A DNA stretch of 51,698 bases from Candidatus Cibiobacter qucibialis (GCA_004000625.1 SAUS01000008.1:1-51698), one strand, 5' to 3'. Positions 25,327 through 33,614 are shown, numbered from the stretch's first letter. Notes: generated from the letters alone by a model not told the origin. Numbers and translations are program-made.

Positions 25327-26025
25327 ATGATCTATATTGTTGAAGATGACGCATCCATCCGTGAGCTGGAGCAGTATGCTCTGCAAACCAACCAGTACAC
25401 CGTCCGCGGGTTTGAGGACGGGGCTTCCTTCTGGGCTGCCGTGCGGGAGACCGTGCCCGACCTGGTGATTCTGGACGTTATGCTGCCCGATGAGGACGGC
25501 TACCAGATTTTGGGCCGCCTGCGGGAGACCGCCGCGACCCGCACCGTACCAGTCATCATGGTCACAGCCAAAACCAGCGAGATTGATGTGGTAAAAGGAC
25601 TGGACCACGGTGCAGACGATTACCTCTGCAAGCCGTTCGGCATTATGGAGTTCATCAGCCGCGTCAAGGCGGTGCTGCGCCGCGCCAGCACCGCACCAGC
25701 CAGCACCACCACCCTGCGGTTTGGAGACATCACGCTGGATGACGTTGCCCGCACCGTTACGGTGGACGGTGAGCCGGTGGAGCTGACCTTTAAGGAATAT
25801 TCGCTGCTGCATTTCTTTTTGGAGCATCCCGAAGAAGTTCTGGCCCGCGAGCGCATCATGAAAGCCGTGTGGGATACCGACGACCTGTTGGAAAGTCGCA
25901 CCATTGACATGCACGTGCGGACCCTGCGCCAAAAGCTGGGCCACGCCGGGGACGCCATCTGCACCGTGCGCAAGGTGGGGTACAAACTGTCCGCCAAGGG
26001 CACGGAGGCCGGGGAAGATGCCTGA
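25327..26025 (+). CDS. phoP: Response regulator, PhoP/PhoB-like (OmpR family)
   Basis: A 232-residue two-domain regulator. The receiver (1-118) has acidic Asp7/Asp8, phospho-acceptor Asp50 (LVILDVMLP), Thr80 and Lys102. The C-terminal winged helix (about 130-225) has LTFKEYSLLHFFLEH, SRTIDMHVRTLRQKL and TVRKVGYKL. GGAGG lies 5 bases before the ATG at 25327; an upstream in-frame ATG is not supported. The phosphate assignment rests on its place between the symporter and the kinase and on the TTTACA repeats nearby. Confidence 0.88.
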   Translation: MIYIVEDDASIRELEQYALQTNQYTVRGFEDGASFWAAVRETVPDLVILDVMLPDEDGYQILGRLRETAATRTVPVIMVTAKTSEIDVVKGLDHGADDYLCKPFGIMEFISRVKAVLRRASTAPASTTTLRFGDITLDDVARTVTVDGEPVELTFKEYSLLHFFLEHPEEVLARERIMKAVWDTDDLLESRTIDMHVRTLRQKLGHAGDAICTVRKVGYKLSAKGTEAGEDA

Positions 26026-27412
26026 TACCGCCGAAACCGCCCACATCACTGCGCCGCGCAGCATGGCTCACCTGTTGCGCACCACTTTGATGGCTGTGGG
26101 TATTTTGTCCCTCCTGCTCAGCGTGGTGGGGGCAGCGCTGCTGTTCCAGCACGCTTTTGCCGAGCAGTTTGACACCGACCTTTCCCGCACGGTGAAAGCT
26201 ATTGCGGTGGGGTATGAGCATTCTGCCGACCCACAGCCAGAGCAGCTGGCCCAGTATGCAGACGGCCTACGTCTGACCCTTGTGGCCCAGGATGGCACCG
26301 TTTTGTACGATTCTGCCACTGCTGATCCCAGCACCTTGCCCAACCATGCCAACCGCCCAGAGATCCAGCAGGCTATGGCAGAGGGCACTGGTGCCAGCGT
26401 GCGCCGCAGTGCAACCCTTGGGTACGACACCCATTATTATGCCGTGCGCCTGACGGACGGAAGCGTTTTGCGGCTGGCGGACGAAACCAGCAACATGTGG
26501 AGCAGCTACAACCGCGTGCTGCCCGTTCTGGTGGCCGGGTGCATCCTTATCATCATTCTGGCGCTGGTGCTGGCGCAGGTCATTACCAAGCATCTGGTGC
26601 AGCCCATCACCCGAATGGCGGAGCACCTGGACTGCATCGAGGCCAATGTGCCGTATGAGGAGCTGATCCCGCTGGCGCACACGGTACAGTCTGACCGCAA
26701 GCTGCGGGAGGACAATGAGACCATCCGCCGGGAGTTTACCGCTAATGTCAGCCACGAGCTGAAAACCCCGCTGACAAGCATTTCCGGCTATGCAGAGCTG
26801 ATTGAAAACGGCATGGCAAAACAGGAGGACATTCCCACCTTTGGCCACCGTATCCACAAGGAAGCCCAGCGCATGATCACGCTGGTATCGGATATTTTGC
26901 AGCTTTCGGAACTGGACGGCATGAGCAAGCAGCAGGAAAACAGCCCCACCGCCGATTTTGTACCGGTGGACCTTGGCGTGCTGGTCAAGGATGTTGCCAC
27001 CAACATGACGGTGAACGCCCGCAAAGCCTACATTACGCTGCAATACAAAGTACAGCCCGTTACGGTGCGCGGCAGCCACGACCTGTTGACCGAGCTTGTA
27101 ACCAACCTGTGCGACAATGCCATCCGCTACAACCGGCCGGGTGGCCATGTGGAGCTGAGCTGCGGCACCAATGCGGACGGCTGCCCGTATTTCTGCGTGG
27201 AGGACAATGGCATCGGCATCCCACAGGACAGCCAGAGCCGCGTGTTTGAGCGCTTTTACCGAGTGGACAAATCCCGCTCCAAGGCGACCGGCGGAACAGG
27301 CCTGGGGCTCGCCATTGTCAAGCATATCGCTGTTCTGCACGGTGCGCGCATTGATCTGGAATCCACCGTCGGCACCGGCACCACCATCCGCATTATCTTC
27401 CCGAAGATGTGA
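26018..27412 (+). CDS. phoR: Sensor histidine kinase, PhoR-like
   Basis: A 464-residue membrane kinase. Helices near residues 25-48 and 170-190 bracket a periplasm-side sensor of about 120 residues. The H-box is FTANVSHELKTPLTS with His246, followed by NLCDNAIRYN (N-box), VEDNGIGIP, ERFYRVDKSRS and GGTGLGLAIVK. The start overlaps the phoP stop by 8 bases. It should phosphorylate PhoP Asp50. In E. coli and Bacillus, phosphate status reaches PhoR via the Pst system and PhoU, both encoded next door here. No PAS domain is obvious. Confidence 0.88.
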   Translation: MPDTAETAHITAPRSMAHLLRTTLMAVGILSLLLSVVGAALLFQHAFAEQFDTDLSRTVKAIAVGYEHSADPQPEQLAQYADGLRLTLVAQDGTVLYDSATADPSTLPNHANRPEIQQAMAEGTGASVRRSATLGYDTHYYAVRLTDGSVLRLADETSNMWSSYNRVLPVLVAGCILIIILALVLAQVITKHLVQPITRMAEHLDCIEANVPYEELIPLAHTVQSDRKLREDNETIRREFTANVSHELKTPLTSISGYAELIENGMAKQEDIPTFGHRIHKEAQRMITLVSDILQLSELDGMSKQQENSPTADFVPVDLGVLVKDVATNMTVNARKAYITLQYKVQPVTVRGSHDLLTELVTNLCDNAIRYNRPGGHVELSCGTNADGCPYFCVEDNGIGIPQDSQSRVFERFYRVDKSRSKATGGTGLGLAIVKHIAVLHGARIDLESTVGTGTTIRIIFPKM

Positions 27413-27493
27413 GGTTTTATTTACGGGAGATTGGCGGCCTTTTTGAAAAAAGTCCTGGCGAAAAACTTTAATGGCGATAGAATAGAATTATAG

Positions 27494-27777
27494 GGCAATA
27501 CCGCATAATTCTAAGTGCCGATACGGCGAGCGAGGTGCGGTAGCTGCTAGGCCAAAAGCGCAGATAATACTGGATGCTGCAAAGGTGAGCGCCGCCAGTG
27601 GCGGAAACAGCGAACCGAAGCAGGGGCAGCGGTCGCAGAGTGCGAGGGGCTTTTGCCCCCGAAGCACGATGCGGGTACCGCAACCCGACATTATCGAGCA
27701 TTTTGGCAACGCAGATGCCGTGCCGCAGCCGTCGGAGCGGTGCTTAAGCCGTAAGGCGGGAATTGTGCGGTGTTGCC
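27494..27777 (+). repeat. MITE-like element A, 284-bp long form
   Basis: Same ends and outer arms as the 172-bp copies, but with about 115 extra internal bases. TTATAG flanks it directly on both sides (27488-27493 and 27778-27783), a clear 6-bp duplication. It lies between phoR and its terminator. Confidence 0.88.
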
Positions 27778-27790
27778 TTATAGAAATAGA

Positions 27791-27836
27791 AAAAGGCATG
27801 TGCTTACATCTTTGAGGGATGGGGCACATGCTTTTT
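27791..27836 (+). terminator. Rho-independent terminator
   Basis: GGCATGTGC / GCACATGC stem followed by TTTTTT. It would end transcripts from phoR that run through the MITE. Confidence 0.75.
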
Positions 27837-27885
27837 TCTTTTCTTGTTCCTTGCGCCAGTTTTCACTTGCAACCAGGCAAAGTTC

Positions 27886-27912
27886 CGGCGGGGTCAGGTG
27901 ACCCCGCCCTAC
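27886..27912. repeat. REP-like palindrome
   Basis: GGCGGGGTCA-GG-TGACCCCGCC followed by CTAC: the same tag on yet another stem sequence. Confidence 0.6.
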
Positions 27913-28013
27913 CCCTTTATTTTCCCGTCAACCGTCCCATGTCTCCCTCCCGCGCACAATATTTCCCGCAAAAGTTCCCCATTTCCCACCCTGCCACAGG
28001 GCAGTTTTCAACA

Positions 28014-28175
28014 TTGACCACATTTTTTGCGGATAATTTCTCCTGTTTACGGTCAGTTTTCCACTATCTCCGCAAAATAATCACACGATAATTCGTCATC
28101 TATTCCTGCGCAATTTTGCAGCTCTGAGTTTTCAACGTTTTTCACAGATTTTCCTATCGTTTCCACTGTGGAAAA
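28014..28175. other. A+T-rich tract with DnaA-box-like motifs
   Basis: Within a locally A+T-rich 300 bases are TTGACCACA (28014), TTTTCCACT (28057), TTTTTCACA (28138) and, on the minus strand, TTTTCCACA (28167-28175), each one to three changes from TTATCCACA. TTTTCAAC also recurs. No dnaA, dnaN or rpmH is near, so an origin is not claimed; the motifs may be chance or a DnaA-binding control site. Confidence 0.25.
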
Positions 28176-28205
28176 GTTGAAAACATTGTTCAAAGACATA
28201 AATCT

Positions 28206-28257
28206 TTTACATTTACAGTTGTAACATCTTGGTTACATGCCTCGTTTATATATTATA
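28206..28257 (+). promoter_or_regulatory. Operator and promoter of the winged-helix gene
   Basis: Adjacent TTTACA copies (28206, 28212) are followed by TGTAAC-N6-GTTACA (28220-28237), a perfect 6-bp dyad placed where the -35 should be, and by a TATATTATAG -10 region. The layout suggests control by a dimeric regulator, perhaps the gene's own product. Confidence 0.45.
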
Positions 28258-28292
28258 GAAGGTTGAAATTTTCCGCCAAAGGAGGTTATCGT

Positions 28293-28598
28293 ATGGGAAT
28301 GCACAGCACTTATACCGCAACGCATTACAAGGATTTGAATATTGACTGGCAGGCACGCGCCGTTACGCGCCACGGGGAAGATATTTCCCTGACCCCGCAG
28401 GAGTTTGCCCTGCTGCAAGTGCTGTTTGACCACCGCGGCCAGGCTGTAAGCCGCGGCGACCTGCTGCATACCGCCTGGGGCTACCCCAGCATCGGCATTA
28501 CCCGCACGGTGGATGTACATATCCAGCATTTGCGCCGCAAACTGGGGCTGAAACAGGAGATCCAGACCATTTACCGTGTGGGGTATACCCTTTCCTGA
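28293..28598 (+). CDS. Stand-alone OmpR-type winged-helix DNA-binding protein
   Basis: A 101-residue protein that is only the effector domain of an OmpR/PhoB regulator: LTPQEFALLQVLFDHRGQ, VSRGDLLHTAWG, RTVDVHIQHLRRKLG and TIYRVGYTLS. No receiver domain precedes it; the 5' region is noncoding, and AAAGGAGG sits 7 bases before the ATG, so it is complete and not a fragment. It cannot be phosphorylated in the usual way. It may act constitutively, dimerise otherwise, or compete for sites of full regulators such as PhoP. Confidence 0.82.
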   Translation: MGMHSTYTATHYKDLNIDWQARAVTRHGEDISLTPQEFALLQVLFDHRGQAVSRGDLLHTAWGYPSIGITRTVDVHIQHLRRKLGLKQEIQTIYRVGYTLS

Positions 28599-28690
28599 AC
28601 ATAATTGGGAACACAAATCAATATTTTTTCCGTTTGTGCCCGTCAAAGTCCGGTTTATCACCCTTGCCTTGTGGTATAATGAGGGTATTC

Positions 28691-28787
28691 GGGTGTATCT
28701 GAAAAAAAATCACGGCTGTTTTGCAGGCGCAAGCCACAAAACTGCACTTGCGAAAAACCGTTTATTTTCGCCTTTTCAGGTACACCC
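28691..28787. repeat. MITE-like element B, 97 bp
   Basis: Ends GGGTGTATCTGAAAA and TTTTCAGGTACACCC are inverted repeats with one mismatch. Inner sequence folds further. It lies 10 bases after a TATAAT at 28675. Confidence 0.7.
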
Positions 28788-28811
28788 AAGGCAAAAATAT
28801 AAGCAGCAGGC

Positions 28812-28850
28812 TTGACATTCCCTTGCGGCGGGGGTATCCTGAATACAGGA
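28812..28850 (+). promoter_or_regulatory. Promoter with overlapping operator for the XRE cassette
   Basis: TTGACA (28812-28817), 17 bases, TATCCT (28835-28840). The dyad TCCTG-AATA-CAGGA (28837-28850) covers the -10, the place for a repressor to block polymerase; the XRE protein encoded next is the obvious candidate. Confidence 0.65.
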
Positions 28851-28911
28851 ACAGAATTTAATCACTGCGTGGTTCTGCCCCGCGCAGTGCAGGTAAAGTG
28901 AGGCTCCCGCC

Positions 28912-29277
28912 ATGAGCAGAATGTATGATATCATCCAGGAGCTGTGCCGCCGCGACGGCACTGACGTAACCAAAATGTGCCGCGCGCTGAAAATCCCGCG
29001 CAGCACCCTGTCGGAGCTGGCATCCGGCCGCACCAAACAGCTGACGCTGAAGCACGCGCGGCCCATTGCCGAGTATTTTGGCGTTACCATCGCCCAGCTT
29101 GCCGGGGATGAACCGCTGGAAACCGAGCCGGACCAGACGGATGCCGTTTCGGACCTGATCCGCGATGAGCCCATTGCCGCTTATGAGAACTTGAAGCGCT
29201 ACCTGACCGAAGAGGACAAGGCCGATATTGCCACCCTGATCCGCCTGCGCGCGGAGATCAACCAGGGCAAGCAGTAA
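28912..29277 (+). CDS. XRE family helix-turn-helix regulator
   Basis: A 121-residue protein. Residues about 5-65 are a Cro/CI-type domain (TKMCRALKIPRSTLSELASG is the turn and recognition helix), followed by an acidic linker and a short helical tail. GAGG lies 8 bases before the ATG. It reads first in a three-gene set with an ImmA/IrrE protease and a second HTH protein. In mobile elements such pairs form a repressor and the protease that removes it; here no other phage or ICE genes are nearby. Confidence 0.85.
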   Translation: MSRMYDIIQELCRRDGTDVTKMCRALKIPRSTLSELASGRTKQLTLKHARPIAEYFGVTIAQLAGDEPLETEPDQTDAVSDLIRDEPIAAYENLKRYLTEEDKADIATLIRLRAEINQGKQ

Positions 29278-29317
29278 GCCGCCTTTGGCCGGGCCTGCGC
29301 TTGCGGGAGGGGCATGA

Positions 29318-29749
29318 ATGTTCAAATATACCCTTGCAGCCACACTGGACGAGATGGACCGGGAAGGCATTACCGTGGCGGAATGCCCGCTGCGCAGCAT
29401 GCGCTGCCTTTCTTTGCAGAACGGGCGCATTGTGGGCATCAACACCGCGCGGTTTGATTCTTCCGCCGAGGTGCGCACCGCCCTGATCCACGAGGACGGG
29501 CACTTTGCCAGCGGCGCGTTCTATCTGCCGTATTCGCCCTACCAGCTCAAAGCGCAGGCCGAATACCGGGCCGACAAAGCCGCCGTGCTCAAGCACATCC
29601 CCTACCCCGAACTTGCCGCCCGCCTGCGCCGCGGTGATACCCTTGCCGACGCCGCCGAATACTTTTGCGTGACCGAAGATTTCCTGCGCAAAGCCTATGA
29701 CCTGTACCGCGATATGGGGTATAGCTTTGGGGCCGAGGAAAAAGCGTAA
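29318..29749 (+). CDS. ImmA/IrrE family metallopeptidase
   Basis: A 143-residue protein with the zinc motif HEDGH (in ALIHEDGHFASGAF, about residues 58-71) and a following YRADKAA segment that likely provides the third ligand. The family cleaves or destabilises XRE-type repressors after stress, as ImmA does with ImmR in ICEBs1 and IrrE with DdrO in Deinococcus. GGGAGGGG precedes the ATG; the gap to the upstream XRE gene is 40 bases. The likely substrate is one of the two flanking HTH proteins, which is inferred from context. Confidence 0.85.
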   Translation: MFKYTLAATLDEMDREGITVAECPLRSMRCLSLQNGRIVGINTARFDSSAEVRTALIHEDGHFASGAFYLPYSPYQLKAQAEYRADKAAVLKHIPYPELAARLRRGDTLADAAEYFCVTEDFLRKAYDLYRDMGYSFGAEEKA

Positions 29750-29751
29750 CT

Positions 29752-29997
29752 ATGATTGTATACGACAAATTCTGGGAAACGATGAAGCGGTGCGGGGAAA
29801 GCACTTATACGCTGATCAACCACTACAACATCAGCAGCGGCACCATTGACCGCATCCGCAAGGGGCAGGGCATTACCACGGCCAAGCTGGACGACTTCTG
29901 CCAGATTTTCCACTGCCGGGTTGAGGACCTGATAACCTATGTTGAACCTGCCGATGGCGAACCACACAGCCCTTACAGCGAAAAAAGCCCAAAATAA
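29752..29997 (+). CDS. Small Cro/CI-type HTH protein
   Basis: An 81-residue protein in which YTLINHYNISSGTIDRIRKG and TTAKLDDFCQIFHCRVEDLI give the compact HTH fold of the YozG-like group. It starts two bases after the protease stop; its ribosome site (GAGG) lies inside that gene, so it is coupled. It ends at a shared terminator. Confidence 0.8.
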   Translation: MIVYDKFWETMKRCGESTYTLINHYNISSGTIDRIRKGQGITTAKLDDFCQIFHCRVEDLITYVEPADGEPHSPYSEKSPK

Positions 29998-30040
29998 AGC
30001 GACCGTTTGAACCCAAAAGCTCAAACGGCCGCTTTTCTAT
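29996..30040. terminator. Bidirectional terminator
   Basis: AAAGCGACCGTTTGA / TCAAACGGCCGCTTT stem with one mismatch, overlapping the stop of the small HTH gene and lying just beyond the niaR stop of the convergent gene. Confidence 0.8.
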
Positions 30041-30045
30041 TTTAC

Positions 30046-30579
30046 TTACTTTTCTTTTTCCCACGGCTGCAGGGGGGCCAGGAAACCGGCATCCTGCAAG
30101 GCCTGGCCGATCAAATCCAGGCGGTCGGGGGTGGCGGCCTCCACAAGGTGGTAGTGGTAGCCGTCCGTTGCGGTGGAAAGCACGGTGGAAGCGCCGCCCG
30201 CCAATGCCTGCAAGAACTCCTGCACATCCTGGCGGGAGCGGATATCCATTTCCGCGGTGATGCGCCCATAAACGCGGTGGCTGATGCTGATATTTTTCAC
30301 CCGGCCGCCGTGGTCCACGATCAGGTTCAACTCCTGCCCGGCCTGCTCCGGGGTGTGGCGGACCTTAAACTCCCGCAGGCAGCCGGTTTCCTGCTGCTGC
30401 AGGATATAGCCGCGGTTGGTGGAGATGATATTGGGCCGGGATGCCCGGATCACGGCAAGGTCCTGCACGATCACCTGGCGGCTGACCCCAAACCGCGCGG
30501 CCAGGTCCTTGGCGGCAATGGGGGCATCGGCCTGGTTAAGCAGGGCCAAGATTTCTTCCCGGCGCTGTGCGGTCGTCAT
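30046..30579 (-). CDS. niaR: NiaR-type transcriptional repressor (3H domain)
   Basis: A 177-residue protein: an N-terminal winged HTH (REEILALLNQADAPIAAKDL, then FGVSRQVIVQDL) and a C-terminal 3H domain whose histidines are seen in VDHGGRV, SHRVYGR and GYHYHLV. NiaR proteins repress niacin uptake and NAD synthesis genes when niacin is bound. AAAGGGGG lies 7 bases before the ATG at 30579; an in-frame upstream extension lacks support. No niacin transporter or nad genes are in the window, so its targets lie elsewhere. Confidence 0.85.
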   Translation of the reverse strand: MTTAQRREEILALLNQADAPIAAKDLAARFGVSRQVIVQDLAVIRASRPNIISTNRGYILQQQETGCLREFKVRHTPEQAGQELNLIVDHGGRVKNISISHRVYGRITAEMDIRSRQDVQEFLQALAGGASTVLSTATDGYHYHLVEAATPDRLDLIGQALQDAGFLAPLQPWEKEK

Positions 30580-30983
30580 ACGGGTGCCCCCTTTCCCATC
30601 AGGCTGTCCAGTTCTGCATCGTTCATGGCGTTTGCTACTTCCTTTCGCATGGGTTCTGTAAACAGTATAGCACCTGCCGCGCACCGGTGCAAACGGATGG
30701 CGAAAATTCCCGGCAAGCGGCTTGGATTTTTAGGGTTGCCGGGCTTTTTAGGGTTGCTGGGGTTCTGGGTTTACCCGCAGACCTAGGAAGTTTTCCCTTT
30801 GCATTCTTTTTGTTCTTTGGCTTTTTCGGGTTCTTTTTTGAGGGCAGAATGTCCCACGCGCTGATAGACAAGCGTTGCACCGAAAACTGCGCCAAAGCGC
30901 AGCTGACTGTGGATATTTCCCGCACGGTGGAAGCACCGATTGAAGAGATTTTTATTTTTGAGTAATTTTTAAGCACATAACAA
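30580..30983. other. Gap with pyrimidine-rich tract and a doubtful 38-codon frame
   Basis: About 30727-30770 repeats TTTTTAGGGTTGC(C/T)GGG, and 30790-30840 is T-rich. A frame at 30849-30965 (MSHALIDKRCTENCAKAQ to IEEIFIFE) has GAGGG before its ATG and might be a small or remnant gene. I do not recognise it. Confidence 0.25.
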
Positions 30984-31025
30984 ACACCGGACCGCATGTA
31001 ATATTGCATGCGGCCCGGTGTGTTA
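30984..31025 (-). terminator. Terminator of gdhA
   Basis: 15-bp stem ACACCGGACCGCATG / CATGCGGCCCGGTGT with one A-C mismatch; the minus-strand tail TTTGTTA is only moderately T-rich. Confidence 0.6.
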
Positions 31026-31062
31026 TTTCAGGCTATATTCTGTTTGAAGCGCGGAGGTTAAA

Positions 31063-32409
31063 TCAAACCACACCCTGGCTCATCATAGCGCTGGCGATCT
31101 TCTCGAAGCCTGCGATGTTGGCACCGGCAACCAGGTTGCCCTTCATGCCGTAACGCTCGGCTGCATCGGCAGCGTTCTTGTAGATGTTGACCATGATGTT
31201 GTGCAGGCGCTCGTCAACCTCTTCAAAGGTCCAGGAGAGGCGCAGGCTGTTCTGGCTCATTTCCAGGCCGGAAGTAGCAACGCCGCCGGCGTTGGCTGCC
31301 TTAGCGGGAGCGAACAGGATACCGTGGCTCTGCAGGTAAGCGATTGCTTCCGGGGTAGAAGGCATGTTAGCACCTTCGGCAACAGCGTAGCAGCCGTTGG
31401 CAACCAGTGCCTCGGCACCTTCCAGCTGCAGCTCGTTCTGGGTTGCGCAGGGCAGAGCGATATCGCAGGGAACAGTCCAGATGCCCTTGCTGCCCTCAAC
31501 GTACTTAGCGGTGGGAACGTAATCCAGGTAAGTCTTGATGCGGGCACGCTTGACTTCCTTGATTTCCTTGATGACCTTGTAGTCAATGCCGTTCTCGTCC
31601 ACGATGTAGCCGTTGGAGTCGCTCATGGCGATAACCTTGCCGCCCATCTGGGTAGCTTTCTGGTTTGCATAGGTAGCAACGTTGCCGGAGCCGGAGATGA
31701 CCACACGCTGGCCCTCAAAGCTCTTGCCAGCATCAGCCAGCATTTCCTTGGCAAAGTAGCACAGGCCGTAGCCGGTAGCCTCGGTACGGGCCAGGGAACC
31801 GCCGAACGGGATGCCCTTGCCGGTCAGGATGCCGGAGTACTCGTCGCGGATGCGCTTGTACTGGCCAAACAGGAAGCCGATCTCACGGCCGCCAACGCCG
31901 ATATCACCGGCGGGCACATCGGTATCGGGGCCAATGTGGCGGTACAGCTCGGTCATAAAGCTCTGGCAGAAGCGCATAACTTCGGCGTCGCTCTTGCCGT
32001 GGGGGTCAAAGTCAGAACCGCCCTTGCCGCCGCCCATGGGCAGGCTGGTCAGGCTGTTCTTGAAGCACTGCTCAAAGCCCAGGAACTTGAGGATAGACAG
32101 GTTGACAGAAGAATGGAAGCGCAGGCCGCCTTTGTAGGGGCCGATGGCAGAGTTGAACTGTACACGGTAGCCGCGGTTGACCTGCACCTTGCCGGCGTCA
32201 TCCACCCAAGGCACACGGAACATGATGATGCGCTCCGGCTCAACCAGGCGCTCGATCAGGCTCGCCTTTTCATATTCAGGATGGGCCTCAACAACGGGCT
32301 CCAGGCTTTCAAGAACTTCCTCAACAGCCTGCAGGAATTCCTTCTGCTCAGCATTGCGCTTTGCAAGGCCCTGGTACACTTCGTTCAGATAAGCATTTTT
32401 GATAGACAT
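31063..32409 (-). CDS. gdhA: NADP-specific glutamate dehydrogenase
   Basis: A 448-residue hexameric-type GDH, essentially the length of E. coli GdhA. It makes glutamate from 2-oxoglutarate and ammonium with NADPH. Substrate site: GPYKGGLRFH and PMGGGKGGSDFDPHGKSD with the catalytic lysine, and PAGDIGVGGREIG. The nucleotide fold is at VVISGSGNVATYANQKA. The start is the ATG at 32409 after AAAGGAGAG. Assignment to NADP rests on whole-length similarity to the GdhA subgroup. Together with NfnAB further right, it suggests NADPH supply and ammonium assimilation are handled in this region. Confidence 0.95.
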   Translation of the reverse strand: MSIKNAYLNEVYQGLAKRNAEQKEFLQAVEEVLESLEPVVEAHPEYEKASLIERLVEPERIIMFRVPWVDDAGKVQVNRGYRVQFNSAIGPYKGGLRFHSSVNLSILKFLGFEQCFKNSLTSLPMGGGKGGSDFDPHGKSDAEVMRFCQSFMTELYRHIGPDTDVPAGDIGVGGREIGFLFGQYKRIRDEYSGILTGKGIPFGGSLARTEATGYGLCYFAKEMLADAGKSFEGQRVVISGSGNVATYANQKATQMGGKVIAMSDSNGYIVDENGIDYKVIKEIKEVKRARIKTYLDYVPTAKYVEGSKGIWTVPCDIALPCATQNELQLEGAEALVANGCYAVAEGANMPSTPEAIAYLQSHGILFAPAKAANAGGVATSGLEMSQNSLRLSWTFEEVDERLHNIMVNIYKNAADAAERYGMKGNLVAGANIAGFEKIASAMMSQGVV

Positions 32410-32618
32410 GGTATACACTCTCCTTTTTGGTGGGCTGCTGTTTTCCGCTTCCGGCCGCACTGCCGGACCCCTTGAAACTGGCGGAAAGCGCGCGGTCCTC
32501 TATTTCTTTCACCGGTATTTATATTAGCACGCTAAAGTGCATTTGACAATATTTTTTGAAAAATTTTGTTTGTGCGATAACGGCAAGTGTATCCCATTTG
32601 CACACAAATAATAGTTTT

Positions 32619-33614
32619 TTACGCTTTTACCTCGTTTTTCAGTTCCTCACCGCGGGCAAAGGCACGGGCATTTTCCAGCGTGATGGCCGCAATGCTCTGC
32701 AATGCCGTGCGGGTAAAGAACGCCTGGTGGCTGGTAATAACCACATTGGGGAAGCTGAGCAGCACCGGCACCACCTCGTTTTCCAGCACATCGTCGGAGA
32801 AGTCCTGGAACACCTGGTCATCCTCATCCTCGTACACATCCAGGCCCACGCCGCCGAACTTGCGGGCGCGCAGGGCTTCGATCAGGGCGTCGGTGTCGAT
32901 CAGGCCGCCGCGGCTGGTGTTGACCAGGATGGCAGAATCCCTCATCATGGCGATGGTATCCTTGTTAATCATGTGATGGGTACCCTCGGTCAGCGGGCAG
33001 TGCAAGCTGACCAGGTCGGCTTTCTGCAGCAGTTCTTCCAGCGAAACATAGCGGGCAAACTTTTCCACTTCGGGGTTTTTGTACATGTCATAGCAGAGCA
33101 CATTCATGCCAAAACCGTGGCAGATGCGCGCCATGGCGGCGCCAATGCGGCCGGTGCCCACAATGCCGGCGCAGGCGCCATAAAAGTTTTGGCCCAGCAG
33201 GCCGTCCAGTGCAAAGTTGTTATTGCGCACCTTGATATATGCCTTGCAGATGCGGCGGTTTGCGGCCTGGGCCAACGCCATGGCGTGCTCGGCAACGGCT
33301 TCCGGGCTGTAGCCCGGCACACGCATAACGGTAATGCCGTTGGCTTTGGCGGCGGCAAGGTCCACGTTATTGTAGCCCGCGCAGCGCATCAGCAGCAGCT
33401 TGATGCCCGCTTTGGCCAGCACGGACAGCGTTTCGGCACCGCAATCACTGTTGACAAAGGCACAGACGGCATCGCCGCCCGCGGCCAGCTGGGCGGTATC
33501 TGGATCCAGGTTGGCCGCCAGGAACTTGATGGTGCAGCCATAGTCCGGGTCAGCGGCCAGAACGTCAAAATACAGGTGGTCGTAATCACGGGTGCCATAA
33601 AAAATGATCTTCAT
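32619..33614 (-). CDS. ldhA: D-2-hydroxyacid dehydrogenase (D-lactate dehydrogenase type)
   Basis: A 331-residue protein of the D-isomer-specific 2-hydroxyacid dehydrogenases. RCAGYNNVDL is typical of fermentative D-LDH. The NAD fold is at GIVGTGRIGAAMA; the catalytic Arg is in NTSRGGLID, Glu in DVYEDE, and His in ITSHQAFFT. It reduces pyruvate to D-lactate and regenerates NAD. The ATG at 33614 follows AAGGGAAAAG. It stands alone: 209 bases separate it from gdhA, holding only the gdhA promoter region. Other hydroxyacids as substrate cannot be excluded. Confidence 0.88.
   Translation of the reverse strand: MKIIFYGTRDYDHLYFDVLAADPDYGCTIKFLAANLDPDTAQLAAGGDAVCAFVNSDCGAETLSVLAKAGIKLLLMRCAGYNNVDLAAAKANGITVMRVPGYSPEAVAEHAMALAQAANRRICKAYIKVRNNNFALDGLLGQNFYGACAGIVGTGRIGAAMARICHGFGMNVLCYDMYKNPEVEKFARYVSLEELLQKADLVSLHCPLTEGTHHMINKDTIAMMRDSAILVNTSRGGLIDTDALIEALRARKFGGVGLDVYEDEDDQVFQDFSDDVLENEVVPVLLSFPNVVITSHQAFFTRTALQSIAAITLENARAFARGEELKNEVKA

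Noticed and set aside
28014..28175. Chromosomal origin of replication
   Set aside because: Boxes are imperfect, and dnaA, dnaN, recF, gyrB and rpmH are all absent nearby.
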